DNA of 22,407 nt from an uncultured Clostridia bacterium (GTDB taxonomy: Bacteria; Bacillota; Clostridia; Oscillospirales; Acutalibacteraceae), in NCBI GenBank assembly GCA_937895645.1, contig CALBKQ010000034.1:1-22407 (forward strand), read 5' to 3'. A program made the translations under genes and the position numbers. Positions 1-7,989 of this stretch are shown here, in pieces; positions within the stretch are counted from its first letter, which is position 1, and each line of letters begins with the position of its first letter. Under the pieces are notes generated by a model, which searched no databases, had not been told where the DNA came from, and saw only the letters and a program-made list of their open reading frames with translations.

Positions 1-2
1 GA

Positions 3-380
3 AGTGAAACTTCTCTCATTCAGACAATCGGCCGTGCGGCTCGAAATGTCAACGGACAGGTTATTATGTATGCTGACGAAGTAACGGGTTCTATGGAGCG
101 CGCTATAAACGAGACTGAGCGCCGTCGTGCTTTACAGCTTGCGTTCAATGAAAAACACGGAATTGTGCCGAAAACTGTTATTAAGGATATCCGCGATGTT
201 ATTGAAATCAGCTCTAAAAATAAGATTGAAGCTAAGACAAAGAAAAAGAAAATGTCTGCCGCTGAACGTCAGGCACTTATTGACAGGCTGACGGTTGAAA
301 TGAAAAATGCGGCGAAGATGCTTGAATTTGAGCATGCGGCTTACCTTAGAGATAAGATTCGTGAATTAAAGGGTGAATAA
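3..380 (+). CDS. uvrB: UvrABC system protein B (UvrB), C-terminal part only
   Basis: UvrB is the damage-verifying helicase-like subunit of nucleotide excision repair; it receives the lesion from UvrA and recruits UvrC. The gene runs in from the left edge, so only about the last 125 residues are visible. The open frame begins at base 3 and starts with the helicase motif VI region (ETSLIQTIGRAARN), followed by the typical GQVIMYAD and TERRRALQ segments. The last ~45 residues form the UVR domain (a short helical hairpin with EFEHAAYLRDKIREL) that contacts UvrC. The stop codon lies one base before the uvrA start, so the two genes are a coupled operon. Any SOS (LexA/DinR) box would be upstream of the window. 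Base composition is noticeably richer in G+C than most of the window. Identification is very secure. Confidence 0.97.
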   Translation, partial: SETSLIQTIGRAARNVNGQVIMYADEVTGSMERAINETERRRALQLAFNEKHGIVPKTVIKDIRDVIEISSKNKIEAKTKKKKMSAAERQALIDRLTVEMKNAAKMLEFEHAAYLRDKIRELKGE

Positions 381-381
381 T

Positions 382-3201
382 ATGATAGAAAAAATCGTAA
401 TTAAAGGTGCAAGGGCGAATAATCTGAAAAATATTGACCTTGAACTGCCAAGAGATAAATTTATTGTTATGACGGGACTTTCGGGCTCGGGAAAATCCTC
501 TCTTGCTTTTGATACCATATATGCCGACGGTCAGCGACGTTATGTTGAGAGCCTTTCTTCATATGCGCGTATGTTTCTCGGTCAAATGGAAAAGCCCGAT
601 GTTGACAGCATTGAGGGGCTTTCTCCTGCTATATCGATTGACCAGAAAACTACATCAAAAAATCCCCGTTCTACTGTTGGCACAATTACGGAGATTTACG
701 ATTATCTGCGACTGCTCTATGCGAGAATCGGTATTCCTCATTGTCCCATATGCAACAGAGTGATTGCTCAGCAGACAATTGACCAGATGGTTGACAGAAT
801 TATGGAACTGCCTAAGGGAACAAAGGTTCAGCTTCTTGCTCCCATTGCAAGAAACAGAAAGGGACAGTATGTTAAGGAGCTTGAATCTGCTAAGAAATCT
901 GGTTTTGTTCGTGTGCGTATTGACGGTATAATTTACGAGCTTTCAGAGGAAATTAAACTTGATAAGAACAAAAAGCACAATATCGAAATTGTTGTTGACA
1001 GAATAATCATAAAAGAGGGCATTGAAACACGTATAACAGACAGCCTTGAAACAATTTTCAAGCTTACTGAGGGGCTTGCTGTTGCTGATATTATTGACGG
1101 GGAGGAAATCCTCTTTTCACGAAATTTTGCCTGTCCTGAGCATAATATAAGTATTGGCGACCTGGAACCTGTAATGTTTTCATTTAATAATCCCGTCGGT
1201 GCCTGCCCGAAATGTACAGGTCTGGGTATGTTTCGTCAGATTGATATAAAAGCCATTGTTCCCGATAAGGATTTGTCAATAGCTGAGGGCGCTATATGCG
1301 CAAGCGGCTGGAACAGCCTTGATGAAACTTCTATTGCTATGATGTATTATAAGGCTGTTTCAAAGCATTTTGATATACCTCTTGATGTGCCTGTAAAGGA
1401 GCTTACAAAGTCACAGCTTGATAAATTCCTTTATGGTACGGGTGATACAAAAATCAAGCTTCATAGACCGAATACGCTTGGCGGCGGCTGGTATATGTCC
1501 TCATTTGAGGGAATTATACCAAATCTGGAAAGACGTTACCGCGATACCAATAGTGACTATAGTAAGGCAGTTATTGAGGAACTTATGATAGAATGTGAAT
1601 GTCCCGAATGTAATGGCAGACGACTCCGCCCCGAATATCTTGCGGTGACGGTAGGGGAGAAGAATATCAGCGAAATCACTGATTTCTCTGTGAAAAACTC
1701 TCTTGAATTCTTTGATAGCCTTGATTTATCGGAGCAGGAAAAGCTTATCGGTGAGCGTATTATCAAGGAGATTAAGGAGCGTTTAAGCTTCCTCAACAGC
1801 GTTGGTTTGGGATATCTTACACTTTCACGCTCGTCTGGTACACTTTCGGGTGGTGAGAGTCAGCGTATTCGTCTTGCAACACAGATTGGTTCTTCACTTA
1901 TGGGTGTTGTTTATATTCTTGACGAACCAAGTATTGGTTTGCATCAACGAGATAACGATAAATTGCTTGGTACTTTAGAACGACTTCGTGATTTGGGCAA
2001 CACCCTTATTGTTGTTGAACACGATGAAGATACAATGCGTGCGGCAGATTATATTGTTGATATAGGTCTCGGTGCAGGTGTCCATGGTGGTGAAGTTGTT
2101 TGTGCAGGTACTGTTGACGATATTATCGATTGTAAAGACTCAATAACTGGTATGTATCTTTCAGGTAAAAGAAAGATTCCAGTTCCAAAAACTCGTCGAA
2201 AGGGTAATGGCAATATTCTTACAGTTAAAGGTGCTGCCGAGAATAATCTTAAAAATATTGATGTTGATTTTCCACTTGGGTGTTTTACTTGTATTACGGG
2301 TGTTTCAGGTTCAGGAAAATCATCACTCATTAATGAAATTTTATACAAAAATCTTGCTAATGAACTTAACGGTGCTAAAAAATCAGTAGGTAAATTTAAC
2401 AAGATTTTAGGCCTTGAATATCTTGACAAAGTTATTGATATTGACCAATCACCAATTGGCAGAACTCCACGTTCAAATCCTGCAACTTATACTGGGGTGT
2501 TTACTGATATCCGTGAACTTTTTGCACAGACTCAAGATGCAAAAGTTCGTGGTTATAATTCAGGTAGATTTTCATTTAATGTAAAAGGTGGACGTTGTGA
2601 GGCTTGTCAGGGTGATGGTATCGTTAAAATTGAAATGCATTTCTTAGCTGACGTCTATGTGCCTTGTGAGGTTTGTAAAGGTGCAAGATATAATCGTGAA
2701 ACCCTTGAAGTAAAATATAAGGGGAAGAGTATTTATGATGTTCTTGAAATGACTGTTGAGGAAGCACTTGAGTTTTTCAGTAGTATTCCAAAAATCAAAC
2801 GAAAACTGCAAACACTCTATGATGTTGGTCTTGGCTATGTTAAACTTGGTCAATCTGCAACAACTCTTTCAGGCGGCGAGGCACAGCGTGTAAAACTCTC
2901 TACAGAGCTTTCTAAACGTTCTACGGGTAAAACTGTTTATATTCTTGATGAGCCTACCACAGGACTTCACAGTGCCGATGTGCATAAACTTATTGAAGTT
3001 TTACAAAAACTTGTTGATGGTGGCAATACAGTTATTGTTATTGAACACAATCTTGACGTTGTTAAAACTGCAGACCATATTATAGATTTAGGTCCTGAAG
3101 GTGGAGACAAGGGCGGTAAAATTGTCACTTGTGGTACTCCTGAAGAGGTTGCAAAATGCAAAAAATCATATACAGGACAATACCTCAAGAAAATTTTATG
3201 A
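382..3201 (+). CDS. uvrA: UvrABC system protein A (UvrA), excision repair ATPase
   Basis: UvrA is the cytoplasmic ABC-type ATPase dimer that first recognises bulky DNA lesions and loads UvrB. About 939 residues, normal for the family. Visible parts: first Walker A GLSGSGKSS near residues 32-40; zinc-finger cysteines (CPIC, CPEH, CPKC) in the first half; first ABC signature LSGGESQR near 488; Walker B-type ILDEPS after it; second Walker A GVSGSGKSS near 640; second zinc finger CEAC...CEVC near 740-770; second signature LSGGEAQR near 830; ILDEPTTGLH after it. I chose ATG 382 over GTG 373 because the AAAGGGTG site lies 6 nt before it and family members begin MIEKIVIKGA. It follows uvrB by one base. 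The first ~1.5 kb uses CCC, CTG and CAG codons freely, while the last ~1.3 kb is much more AT-rich (see findings). The product is certain. Confidence 0.98.
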   Translation: MIEKIVIKGARANNLKNIDLELPRDKFIVMTGLSGSGKSSLAFDTIYADGQRRYVESLSSYARMFLGQMEKPDVDSIEGLSPAISIDQKTTSKNPRSTVGTITEIYDYLRLLYARIGIPHCPICNRVIAQQTIDQMVDRIMELPKGTKVQLLAPIARNRKGQYVKELESAKKSGFVRVRIDGIIYELSEEIKLDKNKKHNIEIVVDRIIIKEGIETRITDSLETIFKLTEGLAVADIIDGEEILFSRNFACPEHNISIGDLEPVMFSFNNPVGACPKCTGLGMFRQIDIKAIVPDKDLSIAEGAICASGWNSLDETSIAMMYYKAVSKHFDIPLDVPVKELTKSQLDKFLYGTGDTKIKLHRPNTLGGGWYMSSFEGIIPNLERRYRDTNSDYSKAVIEELMIECECPECNGRRLRPEYLAVTVGEKNISEITDFSVKNSLEFFDSLDLSEQEKLIGERIIKEIKERLSFLNSVGLGYLTLSRSSGTLSGGESQRIRLATQIGSSLMGVVYILDEPSIGLHQRDNDKLLGTLERLRDLGNTLIVVEHDEDTMRAADYIVDIGLGAGVHGGEVVCAGTVDDIIDCKDSITGMYLSGKRKIPVPKTRRKGNGNILTVKGAAENNLKNIDVDFPLGCFTCITGVSGSGKSSLINEILYKNLANELNGAKKSVGKFNKILGLEYLDKVIDIDQSPIGRTPRSNPATYTGVFTDIRELFAQTQDAKVRGYNSGRFSFNVKGGRCEACQGDGIVKIEMHFLADVYVPCEVCKGARYNRETLEVKYKGKSIYDVLEMTVEEALEFFSSIPKIKRKLQTLYDVGLGYVKLGQSATTLSGGEAQRVKLSTELSKRSTGKTVYILDEPTTGLHSADVHKLIEVLQKLVDGGNTVIVIEHNLDVVKTADHIIDLGPEGGDKGGKIVTCGTPEEVAKCKKSYTGQYLKKIL

Positions 3202-3208
3202 TATAAAA

Positions 3209-3240
3209 AATGCCTACCTGATTTGGTAGGCATTAGTTTT
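3209..3240. terminator. Bidirectional hairpin terminator between uvrA and the hydrolase gene
   Basis: A 10-bp perfect stem, AATGCCTACC (3209-3218) with GGTAGGCATT (3225-3234), has a 6-nt loop. It is preceded by a run of A (3205-3210) and followed by AGTTTT, so it can act as a rho-independent terminator for both the rightward uvrA and the leftward hydrolase transcripts. It fills the 37-nt gap between the two converging stop codons. Confidence 0.85.
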
Positions 3241-4210
3241 ATATGTACTTGTTAATAAAGTTTATAATTGAATTCCAGTAAAGTTCAGGGTCAACACATG
3301 CGTTTCGTGCGTGTGGTGAATTCGCAATAGTAACCTTTTCTTTCTCACTTGCACAAGCCTCATAAACTTTTTCAAGCATTTCGTAAGGCACAAAAGTATC
3401 TTTATCGCCATGAATAAAGATTGTTGGTGTTTTGGATTTTTTCAACTGTTCAACTGCTGATGCTTCTTTGAAATCGAATCCCGAATACATTTTATTTACA
3501 AGATTTGCAGAGTATAAAGTAGGGAATTCGTGCATTTTGAAATTGTTTGTAATCTTATTACTGAAAATATCCCAAACTGAAGTGTAACCACAATCTGCAA
3601 TCGCCGCTTTAACATTATTAGGTAAATTTTCACCTGTTGTCATCATTGTTGTAGCTGAACCCATTGATTCACCGTGAAGAATAATTTTGCTTTCAGGGTA
3701 GTTTTCAGCAATAAAGTTTACCCAATCAACAATATCAAGTCGGTCTTTCCAACCCATTGTTACAACACTTGATTCGCTATCAGCGTGACCGTTAAGACTT
3801 GGTGTAATTACATTGTAACCTAATTCGTGATATTTCTGTGCATATAAACCCATTCCGCGTGGGTTAGAAGTGTAACCGTGAATTACAATTACAAAAACAT
3901 CACTATCTTTGTTAGCAAAAATAAAATCAGCATGAAGAATTTTATCAGAATTTGATGATTTTATTGCCAACTTTTCTTTATTTACATTGTCAAACCATTC
4001 CTTGCCGACTTCTTTAATAGCATCAAGGCGTTCTTTTTCTTCATCGCCCTTTTTAGAGCCACTTGCTATTCTTGCCACAAAAGGATTTTCAAGGCCTTTT
4101 TTAGTAAGTGTTACATAATAGAAGAAATTGCCGATTAGAAAATAAGTTGCAGCTGCTGATGCACCGACAATTCCTGCTGTTTTCAAAACTTTTTTAGTAT
4201 TTTTTTTCAT
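3239..4210 (-). CDS. Membrane-anchored alpha/beta hydrolase (serine hydrolase family)
   Basis: A 323-residue alpha/beta-hydrolase-fold protein of unknown substrate. Residues ~9-34 (VLKTAGIVGASAAATYFLIG and on) form one hydrophobic helix after a Lys-rich start, so it is probably a membrane anchor with the catalytic domain outside. The fold signature is complete: oxyanion-loop HGYTSNPRGMG near 111-121, nucleophile elbow GESMGS with Ser182, acid in GDKDTFVP (Asp271) and His300 in SPHARN. It resembles the YqkD/BAAT-like prolyl-oligopeptidase-related hydrolases of Clostridia. I chose ATG 4210 because GGAGG (complement of 4219-4223) lies 8 nt upstream; an upstream in-frame start at 4225 would include this site in the coding region. 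It is transcribed alone, divergently from the divIVA-like operon and convergently with uvrA. Esterase, lipase or peptidase activity cannot be decided from the sequence. Confidence 0.88.
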   Translation of the reverse strand: MKKNTKKVLKTAGIVGASAAATYFLIGNFFYYVTLTKKGLENPFVARIASGSKKGDEEKERLDAIKEVGKEWFDNVNKEKLAIKSSNSDKILHADFIFANKDSDVFVIVIHGYTSNPRGMGLYAQKYHELGYNVITPSLNGHADSESSVVTMGWKDRLDIVDWVNFIAENYPESKIILHGESMGSATTMMTTGENLPNNVKAAIADCGYTSVWDIFSNKITNNFKMHEFPTLYSANLVNKMYSGFDFKEASAVEQLKKSKTPTIFIHGDKDTFVPYEMLEKVYEACASEKEKVTIANSPHARNACVDPELYWNSIINFINKYI

Positions 4211-4232
4211 AAAGCATTCCTCCAATAATGTT

Positions 4233-4261
4233 ATTTTACAACTATTTTCAATAATTGTCTA
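4233..4261 (-). promoter_or_regulatory. Predicted sigma-A promoter of the hydrolase gene
   Basis: Read on the minus strand: TAGACA (4261-4256), a 17-nt spacer, then TAAAAT (4238-4233), about 23 nt before the start codon. This is a good match to the vegetative consensus in position and spacing; no start site has been measured. Confidence 0.6.
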
Positions 4262-4299
4262 TTCCTTTTTGTAATATTCGATAAAATTTGCAATAAGTG

Positions 4300-4328
4300 T
4301 TGTTTTGTTTGAAAAAATCTGTTAAAAT
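4300..4328 (+). promoter_or_regulatory. Predicted sigma-A promoter of the divIVA-like/fumB/pcrA operon
   Basis: TTGTTT (4300-4305), a 17-nt spacer and TAAAAT (4323-4328). Initiation would fall near 4335, giving a leader of about 25 nt. It is the only convincing promoter for the three-gene operon. Confidence 0.6.
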
Positions 4329-4337
4329 AAATTGATA

Positions 4338-4349
4338 TCTTACGTAAGA
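4338..4349. promoter_or_regulatory. 12-bp perfect palindrome at the transcription start of the divIVA-like operon
   Basis: TCTTACGTAAGA is exactly self-complementary. It sits between the predicted -10 box and the start codon and overlaps the AAGAGG ribosome-binding site. Its position fits a repressor operator, but with no central loop it is a poor RNA hairpin. A chance palindrome is possible. Confidence 0.35.
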
Positions 4350-4360
4350 GGTATAAAACT

Positions 4361-5071
4361 ATGAGTAAAGAATTTACTGTAATGAAAACCGCATTGTTTG
4401 GTGGGTTCAAAAAATCTGATGTTCTGGCTTATGTTGAGCAGTTGCAAACAGAAACTGCTGATGTTAAGGCTTCGCTTGATGCAAAGCGTGAAGAAAGTCT
4501 TGAATTAAAACGCAAGATTGATGAACTTGAAATCAAACTTGACAATCTTTTGCAGGTTAATGATAAACTTAATGAAAAAGAAAAAGAAGTTTCAGATTTA
4601 ACTGTAAAACTTGAACTTACTCTTGCAGAAAACAAGAAATATAGTGAAAAAATTGCAGAATATGACGAAAAGAGCGAGAAACTTCGTCGTGCTGAAAAAC
4701 AGATTGGTGCAGCATATATTGATGCTCGTCGTTATTCTGATGACCTTGTTGACAGCGCAAAAGCAAAGGCTAAAGATATTGGTGCTATTGCGTCGCAGGA
4801 TGTTAAGCGTGAAGCAAACGAAATTGAGCAACTTCTTAAAGATGTTGACGCTATTTCAAAGAAGTTTAACTCATCTCTTGAACAGTTACATAAAGATGTT
4901 TATGCACTTGGTACAAAACTTAATACATCTGCATCAACACTTCTTAATCTTCATACTGACTTAACAGGTATTGAAGAGCAAAACTTTGATTTTGATAATG
5001 ATGACACTAACTTTACAGTAATTTCATATAGTGAACATCTTGATTTTGATGACGAGGTAAAAGAAGGTTAA
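4361..5071 (+). CDS. DivIVA-like coiled-coil protein
   Basis: A 236-residue soluble, highly charged protein. The N-terminal segment LFGGFKKSDVLAYVEQLQ (residues ~12-29) resembles the DivIVA/GpsB membrane-binding head (a Gly-aromatic turn followed by an acidic-Val helix). Residues ~25-115 and ~125-190 have heptad-like runs of E, K and L typical of coiled coil. The C-terminus is acidic (FDFDNDD...FDDEV) and probably disordered. DivIVA-family proteins bind curved membrane at poles and septa and recruit division or wall-synthesis factors; that role here is inferred. The start is supported by AAGAGG at 4346-4351, 9 nt upstream. It is the first gene of an operon, ending 2 nt before fumB. The family match is weak by sequence alone; it could be another coiled-coil scaffold. 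Confidence 0.65.
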   Translation: MSKEFTVMKTALFGGFKKSDVLAYVEQLQTETADVKASLDAKREESLELKRKIDELEIKLDNLLQVNDKLNEKEKEVSDLTVKLELTLAENKKYSEKIAEYDEKSEKLRRAEKQIGAAYIDARRYSDDLVDSAKAKAKDIGAIASQDVKREANEIEQLLKDVDAISKKFNSSLEQLHKDVYALGTKLNTSASTLLNLHTDLTGIEEQNFDFDNDDTNFTVISYSEHLDFDDEVKEG

Positions 5072-5073
5072 TT

Positions 5074-5601
5074 ATGGCCGAATATTCATTTGATTCAGCA
5101 CAGTTAATTGAATATGCAGAAAAAATTAAAGCAGGTGACCGTGTTTACTTGTCAGGTGTAGTATATACTGCTCGTGATGCAGCTCATAAAAGAATTAAAT
5201 CAATGCTTGATAATGGTGAGAAGTTACCATTTGATTTGAATAATGCTTTAATCTATTATGCTGGTCCAACACCTACACCTGAAGGTCTTGCAATTGGTAG
5301 TTGTGGCCCCACAACATCAAGCCGTATGGATAAATTTGCACCTGAATTTTTAGACTATGGGTTAAAAGGTATGATTGGTAAAGGCCCACGCTCAAACGAA
5401 GTAATTGACGCAATTAAACGAAATAAAGCAGTTTATTTTTGCGCTACAGGTGGGGCAGGAGCTCTTGCTTCAAAACACATAAAATCCTGTGAAGTAATCG
5501 CTTTTGATGATTTAGGTTGTGAGTCAGTAAAGAAACTTGTTTTTGATAAGTTTCCGCTAATTGTTGGTATTGATTGCAAAGGAAACAGTATTTTTGATTA
5601 G
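5074..5601 (+). CDS. fumB: Class I (Fe-S) fumarate hydratase, beta subunit (FumB/TtdB-like)
   Basis: A 175-residue protein matching the C-terminal (beta) domain of two-subunit class I fumarases/tartrate dehydratases. These convert fumarate and malate reversibly; the alpha subunit carries the [4Fe-4S] cluster and the beta subunit completes the active site. Visible family segments: AGDRVYLSGVVYTARDAAHKR at ~20-39, YYAGPTP near 61-67, the hallmark SCGPTTSSRMD near 77-87, LKGMIGKG near 98-105 and FCATGGAGALASKHI near 121-135. Length is normal for a beta subunit. Start ATG 5074 is preceded by AAGAAGG at 5061-5067, and the upstream stop is 2 nt away, suggesting translational coupling. The alpha subunit, usually directly upstream, is not here; the neighbour is a coiled-coil protein. 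Alone it should not be an active fumarase, so a distant fumA is expected. Confidence 0.9.
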   Translation: MAEYSFDSAQLIEYAEKIKAGDRVYLSGVVYTARDAAHKRIKSMLDNGEKLPFDLNNALIYYAGPTPTPEGLAIGSCGPTTSSRMDKFAPEFLDYGLKGMIGKGPRSNEVIDAIKRNKAVYFCATGGAGALASKHIKSCEVIAFDDLGCESVKKLVFDKFPLIVGIDCKGNSIFD

Positions 5602-5612
5602 GAGAAAAAGTA

Positions 5613-7955
5613 ATGTATTCACAAATCTGTGAGTTAAGAGATAATATTATTAAAAAAGAGTTTAACAGAATGAATAATATGCAGTTAAAAGCGGTCTTAT
5701 CAGTTGACGGACCGCTTTTAATTCTTGCAGGTGCGGGTAGTGGTAAAACAACTGTGCTTGTAAATAGAATTGCAAATTTAATGAAATTTGGTTCTGCTTT
5801 CGGCTCAAATGAGGTTAATGCAAGAGTTGGTGAAAACACATTAAACCTTATGAATGCTTACTATAATGGTGACAGTTCAGTTTATGAAGATATTAAGCGC
5901 GTGTTATCAGTTGATGCACCAATGCCTTGGGAAATTCTTGCTTTCACATTCACCAATAAAGCAGCAAATGAGTTAAAAGAGCGTCTTGTATTAAGAATAG
6001 GAGAAAGTGCAAACGATATATGGGCAGGTACATTCCATTCAATATGTGTCCGTATTTTGCGTAGAAATGCCGAATTATTAGGCTTTTCAAAACACTTTAC
6101 AATCTATGATACTGATGACAGTAAACGAATTATGAAGGATTGTCAGCGTCTTCTTAACATTGATGATAAGTTTTTGCCACATAAATCAATTCTTGCAGAA
6201 ATCAGTCGTGCAAAGGATATGCTTGTGCCACCTGAAGAATTTATAAATCTTGGTAGTGGTAATTATCGTGAAAAACAGATTGGTGAGTGTTATGCAAAGT
6301 ATCAGAAATTACTAAAAAATGCAGACGCTATGGATTTTGACGATATTATTTTCTATACGGTTAAACTTTTGCAAGAAAATGACGATGTAAGAGAATATTA
6401 TCAGAATAAGTTTAAGTATGTGCTTGTTGACGAGTATCAGGATACTAACCATGCACAATTTGTACTAACAAAACTCTTGTCAGAGGGTTATAATAATATT
6501 TGTGTTGTTGGTGATGATGACCAGAGTATTTATAAGTTCCGCGGTGCAACTATTGAAAATATTTTAAGTTTTGAAAAGAATTTCAGAAATGCACAAACAA
6601 TAAGGCTTGAACAGAATTACCGTTCAACGCAGAATATTCTTGACGGTGCAAATGCGGTTATTTCACACAACGAACAACGCAAAGGTAAAAACCTTTGGAC
6701 ATCAAACGGTGAGGGTGATAAAATCATTATAAATACTCTTGATGATGAGTATGGTGAGGGCAAATATATTGCTGACGAGATTATGAAACAAATGGGTTCA
6801 ACAGGCAAGTTCAGTGATTTTGCAGTGCTTTATAGAATGAACTCAATGTCAAACTCTGTTGAAAGAGCATTAGTTCGTAGTGGTATTCCATATAGAATTA
6901 TTGGTGGTCACAAGTTCTATGACCGTATGGAAATTAAAGACGCGCTGGCATATTTGTCTGTTATTGCAAATCATGATGACAGTGTCCGCCTCGAACGAAT
7001 TATCAATGTTCCAAAGCGTGGTATTGGTGCTACAACTATTGCAAATGCAAAAGAGATTGCAGATGCACTTGGAATAAGTCTTTTTGAAGTATTCAAAACA
7101 TCAAATGAATATGAAAAGTTAAAGCGTGGTTCTGATAAACTTATTTCTTTTACACAGATGATTGAAAGTTTTGCAGACCTACTTACCCGAGAGTCAATGT
7201 CATCAATATTCATTTCTTTACTTGACGAAACAGGCTATAAAGCAATGATAATGGCAGATAAAGAAAAAGGCGAAGAAAGATTACAAAACTTAGATGAGCT
7301 AAACAACAACTTAATTAGATATAAAGATGAAAACCCTGACGCTGAACTTTCTGATTTTCTTGAAGAAGTTGCGCTGATGACAGATATTGATAATTATAAT
7401 GCAGATGCTGATACAGTTGTACTTATGACACTTCATGCGTCAAAAGGTCTTGAATTCCCAGTAGTTTTCATTCCCGGTATGGAAGAGGGAGTTTTCCCTG
7501 GTATGCAATCAATATATGACCCTACAGAAATTGAAGAAGAAAGACGTTTGGCTTATGTTGGCATTACCCGTGCAAAGCAAAAACTCTATTTGCTTAATAC
7601 CCGTTCAAGAATGATTTTTGGTTCAACAAAATATAACTTACCGTCAAGATTTTTGAAGGAGTTACCTGATGAATGTTGTGAAACTTTGGTAAAACCAAAG
7701 AAACCAATTCAGCATAAATCTGTTGAAATTAACGCTAAACCTAATACAAGTGGATTTGGTATAGGTTTTGGTAATCAATCAAAGAAATCAACTGACACAT
7801 TTATGGTTGGTGAGCAGGTGACACACCGCGTATTTGGTAAGGGGATGATTGTTTCACTTAAACCAATGGGTAATGATACACTTATGGAAATTGCCTTTGA
7901 AAAAGTAGGAACCAAAAAGATTATGGCAAATATGGGTGCTGTTAAAAAGGTATAA
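5613..7955 (+). CDS. pcrA: ATP-dependent DNA helicase, PcrA/UvrD family
   Basis: A superfamily 1A 3'-5' DNA helicase acting in repair, replication restart and plasmid replication. At 780 residues it is slightly longer than typical PcrA (~730). Motifs in order: Walker A AGAGSGKTT (39-47), Ia FTFTNKAANEL (111-121), II VDEYQDTN, III VVGDDDQSIYKFRGA, IV LEQNYRS, V LMTLHASKGLEFPVVFIPG, VI EERRLAYVGITRAK. Between motifs I and Ia there are ~40 extra residues (about 60-102) absent from Bacillus-type PcrA. The last ~55 residues (VGEQVTHRVFGKGMIVS...) match the Tudor-like C-terminal domain through which PcrA binds RNA polymerase. Translation starts at ATG 5613; the GGAG site overlaps the fumB stop codon, so the genes are coupled. 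The end is closed by a strong hairpin. Identification is secure. Confidence 0.96.
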   Translation: MYSQICELRDNIIKKEFNRMNNMQLKAVLSVDGPLLILAGAGSGKTTVLVNRIANLMKFGSAFGSNEVNARVGENTLNLMNAYYNGDSSVYEDIKRVLSVDAPMPWEILAFTFTNKAANELKERLVLRIGESANDIWAGTFHSICVRILRRNAELLGFSKHFTIYDTDDSKRIMKDCQRLLNIDDKFLPHKSILAEISRAKDMLVPPEEFINLGSGNYREKQIGECYAKYQKLLKNADAMDFDDIIFYTVKLLQENDDVREYYQNKFKYVLVDEYQDTNHAQFVLTKLLSEGYNNICVVGDDDQSIYKFRGATIENILSFEKNFRNAQTIRLEQNYRSTQNILDGANAVISHNEQRKGKNLWTSNGEGDKIIINTLDDEYGEGKYIADEIMKQMGSTGKFSDFAVLYRMNSMSNSVERALVRSGIPYRIIGGHKFYDRMEIKDALAYLSVIANHDDSVRLERIINVPKRGIGATTIANAKEIADALGISLFEVFKTSNEYEKLKRGSDKLISFTQMIESFADLLTRESMSSIFISLLDETGYKAMIMADKEKGEERLQNLDELNNNLIRYKDENPDAELSDFLEEVALMTDIDNYNADADTVVLMTLHASKGLEFPVVFIPGMEEGVFPGMQSIYDPTEIEEERRLAYVGITRAKQKLYLLNTRSRMIFGSTKYNLPSRFLKELPDECCETLVKPKKPIQHKSVEINAKPNTSGFGIGFGNQSKKSTDTFMVGEQVTHRVFGKGMIVSLKPMGNDTLMEIAFEKVGTKKIMANMGAVKKV

Positions 7956-7989
7956 AATTAAGAGGTCGCGGTTGCGACCTCTTAATTTT
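7954..7989. terminator. Bidirectional terminator with 16-bp perfect stem between pcrA and rodA
   Basis: Left arm 7954-7969 (AAAATTAAGAGGTCGC) pairs perfectly with 7974-7989 across a 4-nt loop. The A-rich left foot and T-rich right foot make it a rho-independent terminator in both directions. The stem overlaps the pcrA stop codon on one side and the rodA stop codon on the other. Confidence 0.9.

Noticed and set aside
373..381. GTG 373 as start of uvrA, overlapping the uvrB stop
   Set aside because: It falls inside the ribosome-binding site that serves ATG 382, and UvrA proteins begin at the latter position.
2049..2429. 126-codon minus-strand frame inside uvrA
   Set aside because: Antisense shadow of conserved UvrA coding sequence; proline- and serine-rich composition without motifs or a start signal.
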